Of a stretch of 64,000 bases of DNA, positions 20,111 through 28,197 are shown piece after piece; position 1 is the first letter of the stretch; each line of letters begins with the position of its first letter. The stretch is from an uncultured Flavobacteriaceae bacterium (GTDB taxonomy: Bacteria; Bacteroidota; Bacteroidia; Flavobacteriales; Flavobacteriaceae): contig CAJIYJ010000007.1 of assembly GCA_905181625.1 (NCBI GenBank), positions 310,001-374,000 of the forward strand. Direction: 5' to 3'. The notes below the pieces were generated by a model. That model saw nothing but the letters and a program-made list of their open reading frames with translations, searched no databases and was not told the origin of the DNA. The translations under genes were made by a program, and so were the position numbers.

Positions 20111-21337
20111 TTAAATTTTTGAAATTATAAAATTCATTCCTTTTAAATGAGTCCAAAAATCAGGAAATGATTTTGAAACTACATCAGGATTATTAATACT
20201 TATTGGCTTACAAATCGCTAAAGGAGCAAATGCCATCGCCATTCTATGATCATTATAAGTTTCTATGGTAACATTTGATTTTATTTCGACAACCTTCTTT
20301 AGATGAAAACTATCTTTTGTAATGTCAACAACTCCCCCAAGTTTAGTTAATTCGATTTTCATAGCTTCAAGTCTATCTGTTTCTTTAATTTTTAAAGTAT
20401 TTAACCCATATAAGTCACATGACAATCCTAAACCAAAACAAGTTACAGCAATTGTTTGCGCAATATCTGGTGTATCAGATAAATTTAATTCCAAAGAGCC
20501 TAAAGAGTCTGATGAATTAATATTATTAATAGAAATAATATCATTTTCAAATACAGTTTCAACTCCAAGTTTACTATAAATGTCAATTAATTTTTTATCT
20601 CCTTGAATTGAATTAATATTATAACTACCGATTTTTAATTTTGATCCTTTAGACAATGCTACAATACTATAAAAATATGAAAGTGAGCTCCAATCGGATT
20701 CAACTTTCTGAATACTTTTATTAATTGATTTAGTTGATTGAATTAAAATTTTATTTCCAACAAACTCACATCTAACTCCTACTCTATTTAAAATACTTGA
20801 AGTCATTTCAATGTATGGTTTAGAAGTAACAGATCCTTCTAAATTAATGATTAATCCTTTTTTTAAGGAAGAAGCAATAAGCATTAGAGCAGTAATGTAC
20901 TGACTACTAACTTCAGAACTCAAAGAAATTTCACCACCTTCAAGTGTTTTACCACTAATGTCTAAAGGAGGATATCCTGATTTATTTAAATATTTAATAT
21001 CGGCACCTAATTCATTTAACGCCTCAACTAAAATTTTTATTGGCCTATTCCGCATTCTTTGTGACCCAGTAATTTGAAAAGAATTATTGTTTTTAATTGA
21101 TAAATAAGCCGTCAAGAACCGCATGGCAGTTCCAGCATGATGTACATCAATAAAATTAGATTCTTTGTTTAAAAAACTCTCTAAAACTTTAGTGTCATCT
21201 GAATTAGAGATGTTTTCGATATTAATATTCTTAAATATATGTTTTAGAATAAGTAATCTATTAGATTCACTTTTTGAACCCGAAATATTAAAGGAATGAC
21301 TAATTCGAGAATTGGTGTGTTCAACTAAAAAATTCAT
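20111..21337 (-). CDS. aroA: 3-phosphoshikimate 1-carboxyvinyltransferase (EPSP synthase) AroA
   Basis: AroA joins PEP to shikimate-3-phosphate in the shikimate pathway. The 408-residue protein has the substrate-binding GSKSESNRLL at about 20-29, a HAGTAMRFLTAY segment (the family usually has N or D in place of H), a SSEVSSQYITALML region and the C-terminal KETDRLEAMK and NDHRMAMAFA. It ends the tight minus-strand aromatic operon, two bases after the mazG-like gene, so it should fall under the upstream Phe/Tyr attenuator. Confidence 0.96.
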   Translation of the reverse strand: MNFLVEHTNSRISHSFNISGSKSESNRLLILKHIFKNINIENISNSDDTKVLESFLNKESNFIDVHHAGTAMRFLTAYLSIKNNNSFQITGSQRMRNRPIKILVEALNELGADIKYLNKSGYPPLDISGKTLEGGEISLSSEVSSQYITALMLIASSLKKGLIINLEGSVTSKPYIEMTSSILNRVGVRCEFVGNKILIQSTKSINKSIQKVESDWSSLSYFYSIVALSKGSKLKIGSYNINSIQGDKKLIDIYSKLGVETVFENDIISINNINSSDSLGSLELNLSDTPDIAQTIAVTCFGLGLSCDLYGLNTLKIKETDRLEAMKIELTKLGGVVDITKDSFHLKKVVEIKSNVTIETYNDHRMAMAFAPLAICKPISINNPDVVSKSFPDFWTHLKGMNFIISKI

Positions 21338-21339
21338 TC

Positions 21340-21669
21340 TTATTTTTTTAGTTTTGGATTATTCTTATGTCTAAGATGGTCTCTCTTTGTTTTAAGTTTT
21401 ATTTTTTCGTCAAAAGCTTTTTCTAAATCTAAACCAGTTTGATTAGCTAAGCACAATACAACAAATATAACATCGGAAAGTTCTTCTGCAAGGTCTTTCT
21501 TTTTGTCAGATTCCTTTTCTGACTGCTCACCATATCTTCTCGCTATAATTCGAGCAACTTCTCCAACTTCTTCAGAAAGTTGAGCCATATTTGTTAATGG
21601 GTCAAAATAACGAACACCATGTTCCTTAATCCAAACATCCACCTCCTTTTGTAATTTTTTTAGTCCCAT
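21340..21669 (-). CDS. MazG-like nucleotide pyrophosphohydrolase
   Basis: A small all-alpha NTP pyrophosphohydrolase of 109 residues. I place the start at the ATG 21669-21667; a longer frame begins from a TTG inside dtd. The metal-binding acidic pattern of the MazG/iMazG fold is visible: SEEVGEVAR followed by EELSDVIF. Family members hydrolyse non-canonical or toxic NTPs; the substrate here is unknown. It lies between dtd and aroA. Confidence 0.86.
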   Translation of the reverse strand: MGLKKLQKEVDVWIKEHGVRYFDPLTNMAQLSEEVGEVARIIARRYGEQSEKESDKKKDLAEELSDVIFVVLCLANQTGLDLEKAFDEKIKLKTKRDHLRHKNNPKLKK

Positions 21670-21676
21670 CGCACTC

Positions 21677-22129
21677 TTATTCTTTGTTTTTTGAATCAAT
21701 AAAGATAGTCACAGGTCCATCATTTTCAATTTTAACTAACATATCTGCGCCAAAAATTCCTGAGAATGGTTTTTTATTAATTTTATTTTCAATTGAAATT
21801 AAAAAATCTTTATAAATCTTATTGGCAAAATCACTTTTAGAAGCCTTAATATATGAGGGCCTGTTTCCTTTTTTTGTAGAGGCATGAAGAGTAAATTGAC
21901 TAATTACTATTATATCTCCTTTAACGTCTATAAGAGAATTATTCATAACCTTATTTTTATCGTTAAAAATCCTTAATTGAGATATTTTAGATGTCAACCA
22001 CTCAATATCAATTGAATTATCTTCATTTTCAATTCCTAATAAAATCACTAAACCACTATTAATTGAAGAAACAGTTAAGCTATCAACTTCAACACTCGCT
22101 TTTTTTACTCTTTGAATTAATACTCTCAT
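21677..22129 (-). CDS. dtd: D-aminoacyl-tRNA deacylase Dtd
   Basis: Dtd removes D-amino acids (classically D-Tyr) and also glycine mis-attached to tRNA. The 150-residue protein has the catalytic SQFTLHA at residues 77-83 and the NDGPVT loop at 136-141, which carries the cross-subunit Gly-Pro motif. It abuts rsgA with no gap and lies inside a Phe/Tyr biosynthetic operon. Confidence 0.95.
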   Translation of the reverse strand: MRVLIQRVKKASVEVDSLTVSSINSGLVILLGIENEDNSIDIEWLTSKISQLRIFNDKNKVMNNSLIDVKGDIIVISQFTLHASTKKGNRPSYIKASKSDFANKIYKDFLISIENKINKKPFSGIFGADMLVKIENDGPVTIFIDSKNKE

Positions 22130-23071
22130 TTATTCCCAATAATCTGTCCTATAGTTACTTTCATCATTTACTAGTAAACTTAAATAACTTTTATATCTAG
22201 ATACAGAAATAGTGCCATTTTCAACTGCATTTTTTATAGCGCAGTTGGGCTCTTTTTGATGAAGACAATTATTAAATTTACAATTTGATTTATATAAATT
22301 AAATTCCAAGAAAAAATCTCCTAATTCATTTTTTTCAATATCGATTAGACCAAACCCTTTGATTCCAGGACTATCTATAATAGAAGCACCAAAATTTAAA
22401 TCAAACATTTCTGCAAATGTTGTAGTATGCTGACCCTGTTCATTTATTTTAGATATTTCTTTCGTTTTTAGTAATAAACTTGGATCTAATGCATTTACAA
22501 GACTTGTTTTTCCAACTCCACTGTGGCCAGTGAAAATTGAAATTTTATTTGACATAATATCTTTAACAGCCTGAATATTAAGTTCTTTTAAAGCAGAAAT
22601 CTTTAATGACTTATACCCCACTTGATCATAAACATCTTTTAAACGTTCTACTTCTTTTATATCATTTTCTGAATAAGCATCTACTTTATTAAACAAAATT
22701 ACAGTTTCAATTCCAAAAGACTTAGTAGCAACTAAAACTCTATCAATAAATACTGATGAAGTAACGGGACTATTTGGTGTTACAATTAAAAAACAGCAGT
22801 CGATGTTAGAAGCTATTATATGAGATTGTTTAGAGAGATTAACAGATTTTCTGATTATATAATTTTCTCTTTTTTCAATTTCATAAATAACCCCTTTCAA
22901 CTCTTCTCTGTTAGTTACTTCAAAGTTTACAATATCTCCAACGGCAATTGGATTAGTGCTTTTAATTCCCAAAGACCTAAATTTTCCTTTCATATTACAT
23001 TTATAAATCTCCATAGATTCCGTATGAACAGAATACCAATTTCCAGTTGATTTATAAACTCGTCCTCTCAT
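22130..23071 (-). CDS. rsgA: Ribosome small subunit-dependent GTPase RsgA
   Basis: A circularly permuted GTPase acting in late 30S assembly. In the 313-residue protein an OB fold occupies about 1-70, then come G4 NKVD at 128-131, G1 GHSGVGKTS at 182-190, G3 DSPGIKGFG, and a C-terminal zinc finger with Cys, Cys, His and Cys in CKFNNCLH...NC. This is the permuted G4-G1-G3 order of RsgA/YjeQ. It lies four bases after the DAHP synthase gene. Confidence 0.96.
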   Translation of the reverse strand: MRGRVYKSTGNWYSVHTESMEIYKCNMKGKFRSLGIKSTNPIAVGDIVNFEVTNREELKGVIYEIEKRENYIIRKSVNLSKQSHIIASNIDCCFLIVTPNSPVTSSVFIDRVLVATKSFGIETVILFNKVDAYSENDIKEVERLKDVYDQVGYKSLKISALKELNIQAVKDIMSNKISIFTGHSGVGKTSLVNALDPSLLLKTKEISKINEQGQHTTTFAEMFDLNFGASIIDSPGIKGFGLIDIEKNELGDFFLEFNLYKSNCKFNNCLHQKEPNCAIKNAVENGTISVSRYKSYLSLLVNDESNYRTDYWE

Positions 23072-23075
23072 ATAA

Positions 23076-24161
23076 TTATTTACTGTTTATAACTTTTTCT
23101 TGATGATTAATCGACTCTTGATGTACAGCTTTAAACATTCTTAATACAAACTCTTCACTCAAACCTTTCTGTTCTCCCTCTAAAATCATTTTTCCTAAAA
23201 TCTCATTCCATCTTTTAGTTTGTAAAACTGCAACATTTTTTTTCTTTTTAAGCTCTCCAATCTTAATAGCAACCTTCATCCTTTTACCAAGAGTATCTAA
23301 TAATCCGTGATCAATGACATCTATCTGGGTTCTAAGTGTATTTAATTTGTTATTATAATCAACCTCTTCATTAGTGACTTTTCTTATTTTCAAATCTTGC
23401 ATCATTTTAACAAGCGTTTTTGGAGTGATTTGCTGTGCAGCATCGCTCCATGCATTATCAGGATCTGTATGGGTTTCTATCATTAATCCATCAAAGTTTA
23501 AATCTAAAGCTGTCTGAGAAATATCTTGAAGAATATCTCTTCTACCTGCAATATGAGAAGGATCACAAATCAATGGCAAGTCTGGAAATCTATTTTGTAG
23601 TTCAATTGGCAATTGCCACTCTGGATTATTCCTGTAAGTAGTTTTTTCATATGTTGAAAATCCTCTATGAATAACTCCAAGTTTCTTGATATTGGCAGAA
23701 TACAATCTTTCTACTCCTCCAAGCCATAAAGATAAATCTGGGTTTACAGGATTTTTAACCAATACAATTTTGTCTGTTCCGTTTAAAGCATCGGCAATCT
23801 CTTGCACAATAAAAGGACTTACTGTTGATCTAGCTCCAATCCATAAAATATCAATATCATACTCTAATGCCAATTTAACATGACTTGCATTAGCTACTTC
23901 TGTAGCGATTAGTAGTCCAGTTTCCTTTTTTACTTTTTTAAGCCATTTTAATCCAATCGCTCCAACTCCTTCAAACATACCAGGCCTTGTTCTTGGCTTC
24001 CAAATCCCTGCTCTAAAAACTGACACATCAGTCTTTTTTAAATCATGAGCAATCTTCAACACTTGATCTTCTGTTTCAGCACTACAAGGTCCAGCAATCA
24101 CTAATGGATGATTTAGCTTAAAGTCTTTAAGCCAATTTCTCATTTCTTTTTTATTTTCCAT
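23076..24161 (-). CDS. Bifunctional 3-deoxy-7-phosphoheptulonate synthase / chorismate mutase
   Basis: It catalyses the first shikimate step (DAHP synthesis) and, through a C-terminal AroQ-type domain, chorismate to prephenate. Residues about 1-255 form a DAHP/KDO8P synthase barrel with VIAGPCSAE at 17-25, FRAGIWKPRTRPG and the later DPSHIAGRR. Residues about 268-361 form a helical chorismate mutase with the LRTQIDVID and R-x-x-x-A-x-K-I-G-E-L-K pattern. The ATG overlaps tyrA by 11 bases. Fusion allows feedback by prephenate in characterised relatives. Confidence 0.95.
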   Translation of the reverse strand: MENKKEMRNWLKDFKLNHPLVIAGPCSAETEDQVLKIAHDLKKTDVSVFRAGIWKPRTRPGMFEGVGAIGLKWLKKVKKETGLLIATEVANASHVKLALEYDIDILWIGARSTVSPFIVQEIADALNGTDKIVLVKNPVNPDLSLWLGGVERLYSANIKKLGVIHRGFSTYEKTTYRNNPEWQLPIELQNRFPDLPLICDPSHIAGRRDILQDISQTALDLNFDGLMIETHTDPDNAWSDAAQQITPKTLVKMMQDLKIRKVTNEEVDYNNKLNTLRTQIDVIDHGLLDTLGKRMKVAIKIGELKKKKNVAVLQTKRWNEILGKMILEGEQKGLSEEFVLRMFKAVHQESINHQEKVINSK

Positions 24162-25011
24162 TTTCTAATTTATTACTTAATATTTCTTTAATTCTATTTG
24201 TATCATTTAATATTGATGAAAGTTTTTGTTCATCATTATTTTGAATTATTTTCTTTAAATCATTTAAATTTGAAACATATTCTTCAATGGCTATAATTAA
24301 ATTATTTTTGTTTTGTAAAAAAATAGGGGTCCATGTTTCTGGTAGACTTTTTGCTAACCTTACAGTTGACTCAAAACCACTACCCGCAAGATCAAAAATA
24401 TTTTTTTCATTTTTTTCTTTTTCAATAACCGTCTTTCCAAGCATAAAAGAACTAATATGAGATAAATGAGAAACATATGCTATATGAACATCATGAGATT
24501 TTGGATCCATATAAATAATCTTCATGTTTAATTTGTCAAAAAGATATAATGCGAATTCTCTCAATTTAAGATCTGTTTTTTCAAATTCACACAAAATATT
24601 TGTCTTACCTAAATACAATCCTTTATGGGCAGCTTTTGGACCAGAAAATTCGGTTCCAGCCATTGGGTGAGCCGCTAAAAAATTAGATCTTTTAGGATGG
24701 TTTTTTAACACTTCACATATAGTTTCCTTAGTTGAACCAACATCAAAAACCAAAGCGTCATCATTTATTTTATCTAGCACCATTGGAGTTACGATTAAAG
24801 AATGACTTACTGGAATTGCGATTAAGACTAGGTCCATTTTAAAAAGATCGTTGTAGGAAATAGCTTGATCAATTAGCCCTAATTCTAACGCATTACTAAG
24901 ATTTAAATCAGAACTATCAATACCATAAATTATAGAATTTGAAATAACTGATTTCACGTCTAAAGCAAAAGATCCTCCCATTAAACCTAAACCTATTATT
25001 GCTATATTCAT
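24151..25011 (-). CDS. tyrA: Prephenate dehydrogenase TyrA
   Basis: It oxidatively decarboxylates prephenate to 4-hydroxyphenylpyruvate, the tyrosine precursor. The 286-residue protein has a Rossmann NAD(P) loop GLGLMGGS at residues 7-14 and HPMAGTEFSGP, the conserved TyrA active-site stretch. No chorismate mutase or ACT domain is attached; mutase activity comes from the neighbouring DAHP synthase fusion. It overlaps the aminotransferase by four bases. Confidence 0.95.
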   Translation of the reverse strand: MNIAIIGLGLMGGSFALDVKSVISNSIIYGIDSSDLNLSNALELGLIDQAISYNDLFKMDLVLIAIPVSHSLIVTPMVLDKINDDALVFDVGSTKETICEVLKNHPKRSNFLAAHPMAGTEFSGPKAAHKGLYLGKTNILCEFEKTDLKLREFALYLFDKLNMKIIYMDPKSHDVHIAYVSHLSHISSFMLGKTVIEKEKNEKNIFDLAGSGFESTVRLAKSLPETWTPIFLQNKNNLIIAIEEYVSNLNDLKKIIQNNDEQKLSSILNDTNRIKEILSNKLENGK

Positions 25012-26159
25012 TTTTTACACCTTTTAATTGCTTCAATAATTTTATCTTCTTCTATACATAATGAAAACCTTATGTAGCCTTCTCCTTTAGAGCCGAAAAT
25101 TGTTCCAGGAGCTATAAATATTTTTTTTTCTTTTAAAATTTGATCAATAAATTTTTCTGAACTTTTAATTCCAACAGGAAGTTTTGCCCAAACAAACAAG
25201 CCTTTTGAACTTCTATCAAACTCACATTCTATAGAACTAGCTAATTCCCAAATAAGCTCTCTTCTTTTGACGTATTTAAGGTTTAACGATTTAAACCATG
25301 TTTCCTTTAGACTTAAAGCTTTAATAGCTCCTTTTTGAATGCCATAAAACATTCCAGAATCCATATTGCTTTTCACTTTTAAAACTTTAGATATATTATC
25401 TTTTGAACCAATTAACATTCCCACTCTCCATCCCGATAAATTAAAGGATTTACTGAGCGAGTTTAATTCCATAGCAAATTCCATAGAATCATTAACTGAC
25501 AATAGACTTACAAAATCATTGTTTAAAATAAAGCTATATGGATTGTCATTAATTAATAATATTTTATTTTTTTTTGCAAATACAATTAATTCTTCAAATT
25601 GCTGTAGACTTGCTGAAGCTCCAGTTGGCATGTGAGGATAATTAATCCACATGATTTTTACTTTTGAAAGATCTTGATTTTCTAATTTTTTTAAATCTGG
25701 AAACCAGTTATTTTTTTTTGATAAATTATAAAATATAGGCTTTGCTTCCACTAGTTTAGTCACTGATAAATAAGTAGGATATCCAGGATTTGGAATTAAG
25801 ACCTCATCTCCAGCATTTAAAAAAGCTAAGGAAATATGCATGATTCCCTCTTTAGATCCCATTAAAGGTAAAACTTCATTGTCTGGATTACAATCGACTT
25901 TAAAAAATCTAAAATAAAAATCTGAGATTGCTTTACGAAGTTCTTTAAGTCCTTGATAACTTTGATATTTGTGAGCAAACTGATCGTTTAAACTTAAAGA
26001 CAATGCTTCAATTACTTTTTTGGAAGGAAATAAATCTGGTGATCCAATTCCCATGTTAATAATATTTTCACCTGAACTAATTAATTCCGAAACTTCTCTA
26101 AGTTTTTTTGAAAAATAATATTCCTCGACAGTATTTAGTCTATTAGCCTGCTCTATCAT
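25008..26159 (-). CDS. Class I/II PLP aminotransferase, probably aromatic
   Basis: A fold-type I aminotransferase of 383 residues. The PLP lysine lies in NSLSKSFNLSGWRVG, and a NPGYPTYLSV segment and C-terminal RFSLCI are typical. Its place between pheA and tyrA in overlapping frames points to the last transamination of phenylpyruvate and hydroxyphenylpyruvate. Substrate preference cannot be read with certainty; relatives also include LL-diaminopimelate and broad-range enzymes. Confidence 0.9.
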   Translation of the reverse strand: MIEQANRLNTVEEYYFSKKLREVSELISSGENIINMGIGSPDLFPSKKVIEALSLSLNDQFAHKYQSYQGLKELRKAISDFYFRFFKVDCNPDNEVLPLMGSKEGIMHISLAFLNAGDEVLIPNPGYPTYLSVTKLVEAKPIFYNLSKKNNWFPDLKKLENQDLSKVKIMWINYPHMPTGASASLQQFEELIVFAKKNKILLINDNPYSFILNNDFVSLLSVNDSMEFAMELNSLSKSFNLSGWRVGMLIGSKDNISKVLKVKSNMDSGMFYGIQKGAIKALSLKETWFKSLNLKYVKRRELIWELASSIECEFDRSSKGLFVWAKLPVGIKSSEKFIDQILKEKKIFIAPGTIFGSKGEGYIRFSLCIEEDKIIEAIKRCKK

Positions 26160-26977
26160 TTTATTTTATTTTTATAAACTCCTAAAATTTTTATCAGTTC
26201 AGCTTTCTTCTCAATATGTTTCAAAGATTTATTTAAATCACTAACTGATTTGAATGTGATATCAATAAAAAAAGAATATTTCCATGGAATTTCAATTATT
26301 GGTAAAGATTGTATTTTGGTTAAGTTTAAATCAAATTCATTTAAGGTATTTAGAACCGAAGCTAAACTTCCTGTTTCATGACTTAAAGAAAATTTAATAG
26401 ATGCTTTATTCAATTCTAAATCTTTTGATAATGGATTTTTTGAAATAACTACAAATCTTGTTTCATTATTCTTAATTGTTTGAATATTTTTTGAAAGTAT
26501 CTCTAAGCCATAAAGCTCTGAAGCATATACACTTGCTATGGCTCCTGTGTTTTTAATTTTATTTTCAGATATTCTCTTAGCAACTTCTGCTGTGTCTTTA
26601 TCTTCAACCAAAGTTATGTTATAAAAATTTTTAAAAAAATCTTTACACTGTAATAAAGCCATTGGGTGAGAAGCAACCACCTTTAGATCATCTATACTAG
26701 AGCCTGGCAAGGCCATAAGCTGATGATTTATATTTATAAAATATTCACCAACAATATTTAAATTTAAACCGTCAATTAATGCATAATTTGGTATTATAGA
26801 GCCTGCAATTGAATTTTCGATCGCCATAATTCCTAATTCACATATTTCGTTTGAAACAGAGTTTGCAACTTCATCAAAAGACAAAAATTCAATAATTTTA
26901 ACAGAATCATTAAAGTACTCTTTAGCCACTTGGTAGTGATAAGATCCTTTTATTCCTTGAATTGCTACTTTCTTCAT
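26156..26977 (-). CDS. pheA: Prephenate dehydratase PheA with ACT domain
   Basis: It converts prephenate to phenylpyruvate. Residues about 1-180 are the periplasmic-binding-like dehydratase domain with GIKGSYHYQVA near the start, MAIENSIAGS and the NETRF motif; about 190-273 form an ACT domain with ETGSLASVLNTL, the likely phenylalanine sensor. The usual ESRP motif of the ACT domain reads QSLP, which I recall as normal for Bacteroidetes. It is the first structural gene after the Phe/Tyr leader, its ATG lying 8 bases after the terminator T-tract. Confidence 0.95.
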   Translation of the reverse strand: MKKVAIQGIKGSYHYQVAKEYFNDSVKIIEFLSFDEVANSVSNEICELGIMAIENSIAGSIIPNYALIDGLNLNIVGEYFININHQLMALPGSSIDDLKVVASHPMALLQCKDFFKNFYNITLVEDKDTAEVAKRISENKIKNTGAIASVYASELYGLEILSKNIQTIKNNETRFVVISKNPLSKDLELNKASIKFSLSHETGSLASVLNTLNEFDLNLTKIQSLPIIEIPWKYSFFIDITFKSVSDLNKSLKHIEKKAELIKILGVYKNKIK

Positions 26978-26985
26978 ATTTAATC

Positions 26986-27018
26986 AAAAAAAAAGGTCCT
27001 GATTTAATCAGGACCTTT
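26986..27018 (-). terminator. Intrinsic terminator of the pheA attenuator
   Basis: On the minus strand AAAGGTCCTGA (27018-27008) pairs with TCAGGACCTTT (27002-26992) around a 5-nt loop, and the stem runs directly into nine T residues (26994-26986). The stem is 11 bp and GC-rich for this genome. It lies between the leader peptide stop and the pheA ATG, so premature termination here would prevent expression of the whole aromatic operon. It also terminates transcripts arriving from metY-metX. Confidence 0.9.
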
Positions 27019-27059
27019 AATTATATATTTTAATAGTATCTTATATATACAAAAGTCCT
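27010..27059 (-). promoter_or_regulatory. Antiterminator pairing of the pheA leader
   Basis: On the minus strand AGGACTTTT (27059-27051), within the last leader codons, can pair over nine consecutive positions with AAAGGTCCT (27018-27010), with one G-U wobble. The second partner is the 5' arm of the terminator stem, so the two structures are mutually exclusive. The first partner begins 11 bases after the last codon of the Phe/Tyr run, placing it free when a ribosome stalls in the run and covered when the ribosome reaches the stop codon. Confidence 0.8.
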
Positions 27060-27121
27060 TTTTCAGCTTCAAAATAGAAGTAGAAGTAAAATTTTTGACG
27101 ATAATAAGATAAATTTATCAT
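27041..27121 (-). CDS. Phe/Tyr leader peptide of the aromatic amino acid operon
   Basis: A 26-codon frame with ATG at 27121-27119 and TAA at 27043-27041. The peptide has 4 Phe and 6 Tyr, including an uninterrupted alternating run F-Y-F-Y-F-Y-F at residues 11-17 and Y-Y at 6-7. It is preceded by a Bacteroidetes-type promoter and followed by an antiterminator/terminator pair and then pheA. This is the layout of ribosome-mediated attenuation as known for pheA and trp leaders in proteobacteria: low charged tRNA-Phe or tRNA-Tyr stalls the ribosome and prevents termination. It is too short for ordinary gene calling. Confidence 0.88.
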   Translation of the reverse strand: MINLSYYRQKFYFYFYFEAEKGLLYI

Positions 27122-27138
27122 TATTGTAATAAAAAAAG

Positions 27139-27169
27139 TAAAAGTAGTATTAGTTATTGATAAAACAAA
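27139..27169 (-). promoter_or_regulatory. Promoter of the pheA leader transcript
   Basis: On the minus strand TTTG (27169-27166) is followed after 19 bases by TACTTTTA (27146-27139), matching the Bacteroidetes -33/-7 pattern TTTG-N19-TAnnTTTG with one mismatch. It would start transcription a short distance before the leader ATG. Confidence 0.55.
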
Positions 27170-27186
27170 AATCAATTAAAAAAAAA

Positions 27187-28188
27187 TTAAATTTTTTGGA
27201 GAGTCCTCAACAATGAAGCCTTCTCTTTTATAAATATGTCCGACAACAGATCCTTTAACTGATCAAATTCAATTAAAAAGGCATCATGGCCATGAATAGA
27301 CTTTATAGGCCTATAAAAAACATTGTCTTTTACTCTACAGGCTTTATAAAAAGTGTTTCTACTATGATAATCTGTAAAAAATAAATCTGAATCAACAGAA
27401 ACAATATATATATTACCCTTAATTCTTGTAATAATATCAGATAAATTTATTTCATCAGCTCTAGTTATGTCGATTGAAGAAAGTAAATGATTCATTAGTT
27501 TATAAGCATATAACTGAAATCGATTTTGCAGTTTTTCTCCATGATGAAGAAGCCAACTTTCAACATTAAAAACATTTAAAATTTCATTTTTTGATCTATT
27601 AAATTTTAAATCAAAAGATTTAGGAGATCTATAACACAACATAGCATGTATTCTAGCATCATGAATCGGTCTTGATGAATTATTTAAGATTTGATGTTGT
27701 AATCTTGTGTTAGCGATAAGCCAATCAGAAGACTTCCAATCACATGCTATAGGGATATAATTTTGGGCTAAACCAGGAGCTAGAGCAGCCATTTCCCAAA
27801 CTAAGCCTCCTCCAATAGAACCTCCAATTATTGCAAATAATGATTCTATTTTTAGTTTATGCAATCCTATTAAAAAAATTTTGGCAATATCACGTAAAAT
27901 TAGATCCTTATAATTTTCAATTAAATTCCCATCATATCCATTTCCTGGAAAATTAAAAGCTACAACTGAGTATTTCTGTGTGTCAATTAATTTTTCTTCT
28001 CCAATTATTGGATTCCACCAACCACCTTCTCCAACTACATTTGAATTACCTGTTAAGGCGTGGTTAACCAACACAATTGGCGCATCTCCCATAGGTAATC
28101 CGAAAGTTTGGTAAGAAAGCTCCATATCAAAGTTTGTTCCATTAAATGAAACATAATTAAAAATATTGAGCTTATTTAAATCTGTCAT
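27187..28188 (-). CDS. metX: Homoserine O-acetyltransferase MetX
   Basis: An alpha/beta-hydrolase-fold acyltransferase that activates homoserine for methionine synthesis. The 333-residue protein is slightly short for the family. Family marks are NHALTGNSN, the GGWWNPIIGE segment, the nucleophile elbow GGSIGGG, an acid in VDSDLFF and the C-terminal His in IHGHDAFLIEFD. Acetyl rather than succinyl specificity is assumed from pairing with an O-acetylhomoserine sulfhydrylase 9 bases upstream. Its transcript should be controlled by the SAM-II riboswitch ahead of metY. Confidence 0.93.
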   Translation of the reverse strand: MTDLNKLNIFNYVSFNGTNFDMELSYQTFGLPMGDAPIVLVNHALTGNSNVVGEGGWWNPIIGEEKLIDTQKYSVVAFNFPGNGYDGNLIENYKDLILRDIAKIFLIGLHKLKIESLFAIIGGSIGGGLVWEMAALAPGLAQNYIPIACDWKSSDWLIANTRLQHQILNNSSRPIHDARIHAMLCYRSPKSFDLKFNRSKNEILNVFNVESWLLHHGEKLQNRFQLYAYKLMNHLLSSIDITRADEINLSDIITRIKGNIYIVSVDSDLFFTDYHSRNTFYKACRVKDNVFYRPIKSIHGHDAFLIEFDQLKDLLSDIFIKEKASLLRTLQKI

Positions 28189-28197
28189 ATAAATAAT

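Noticed and set aside
21670-21699. TTG start of the MazG-like gene inside dtd
   Set aside because: The ATG at 21669 lies right after the dtd stop and is followed by the conserved domain; the longer start adds ten unconserved residues.
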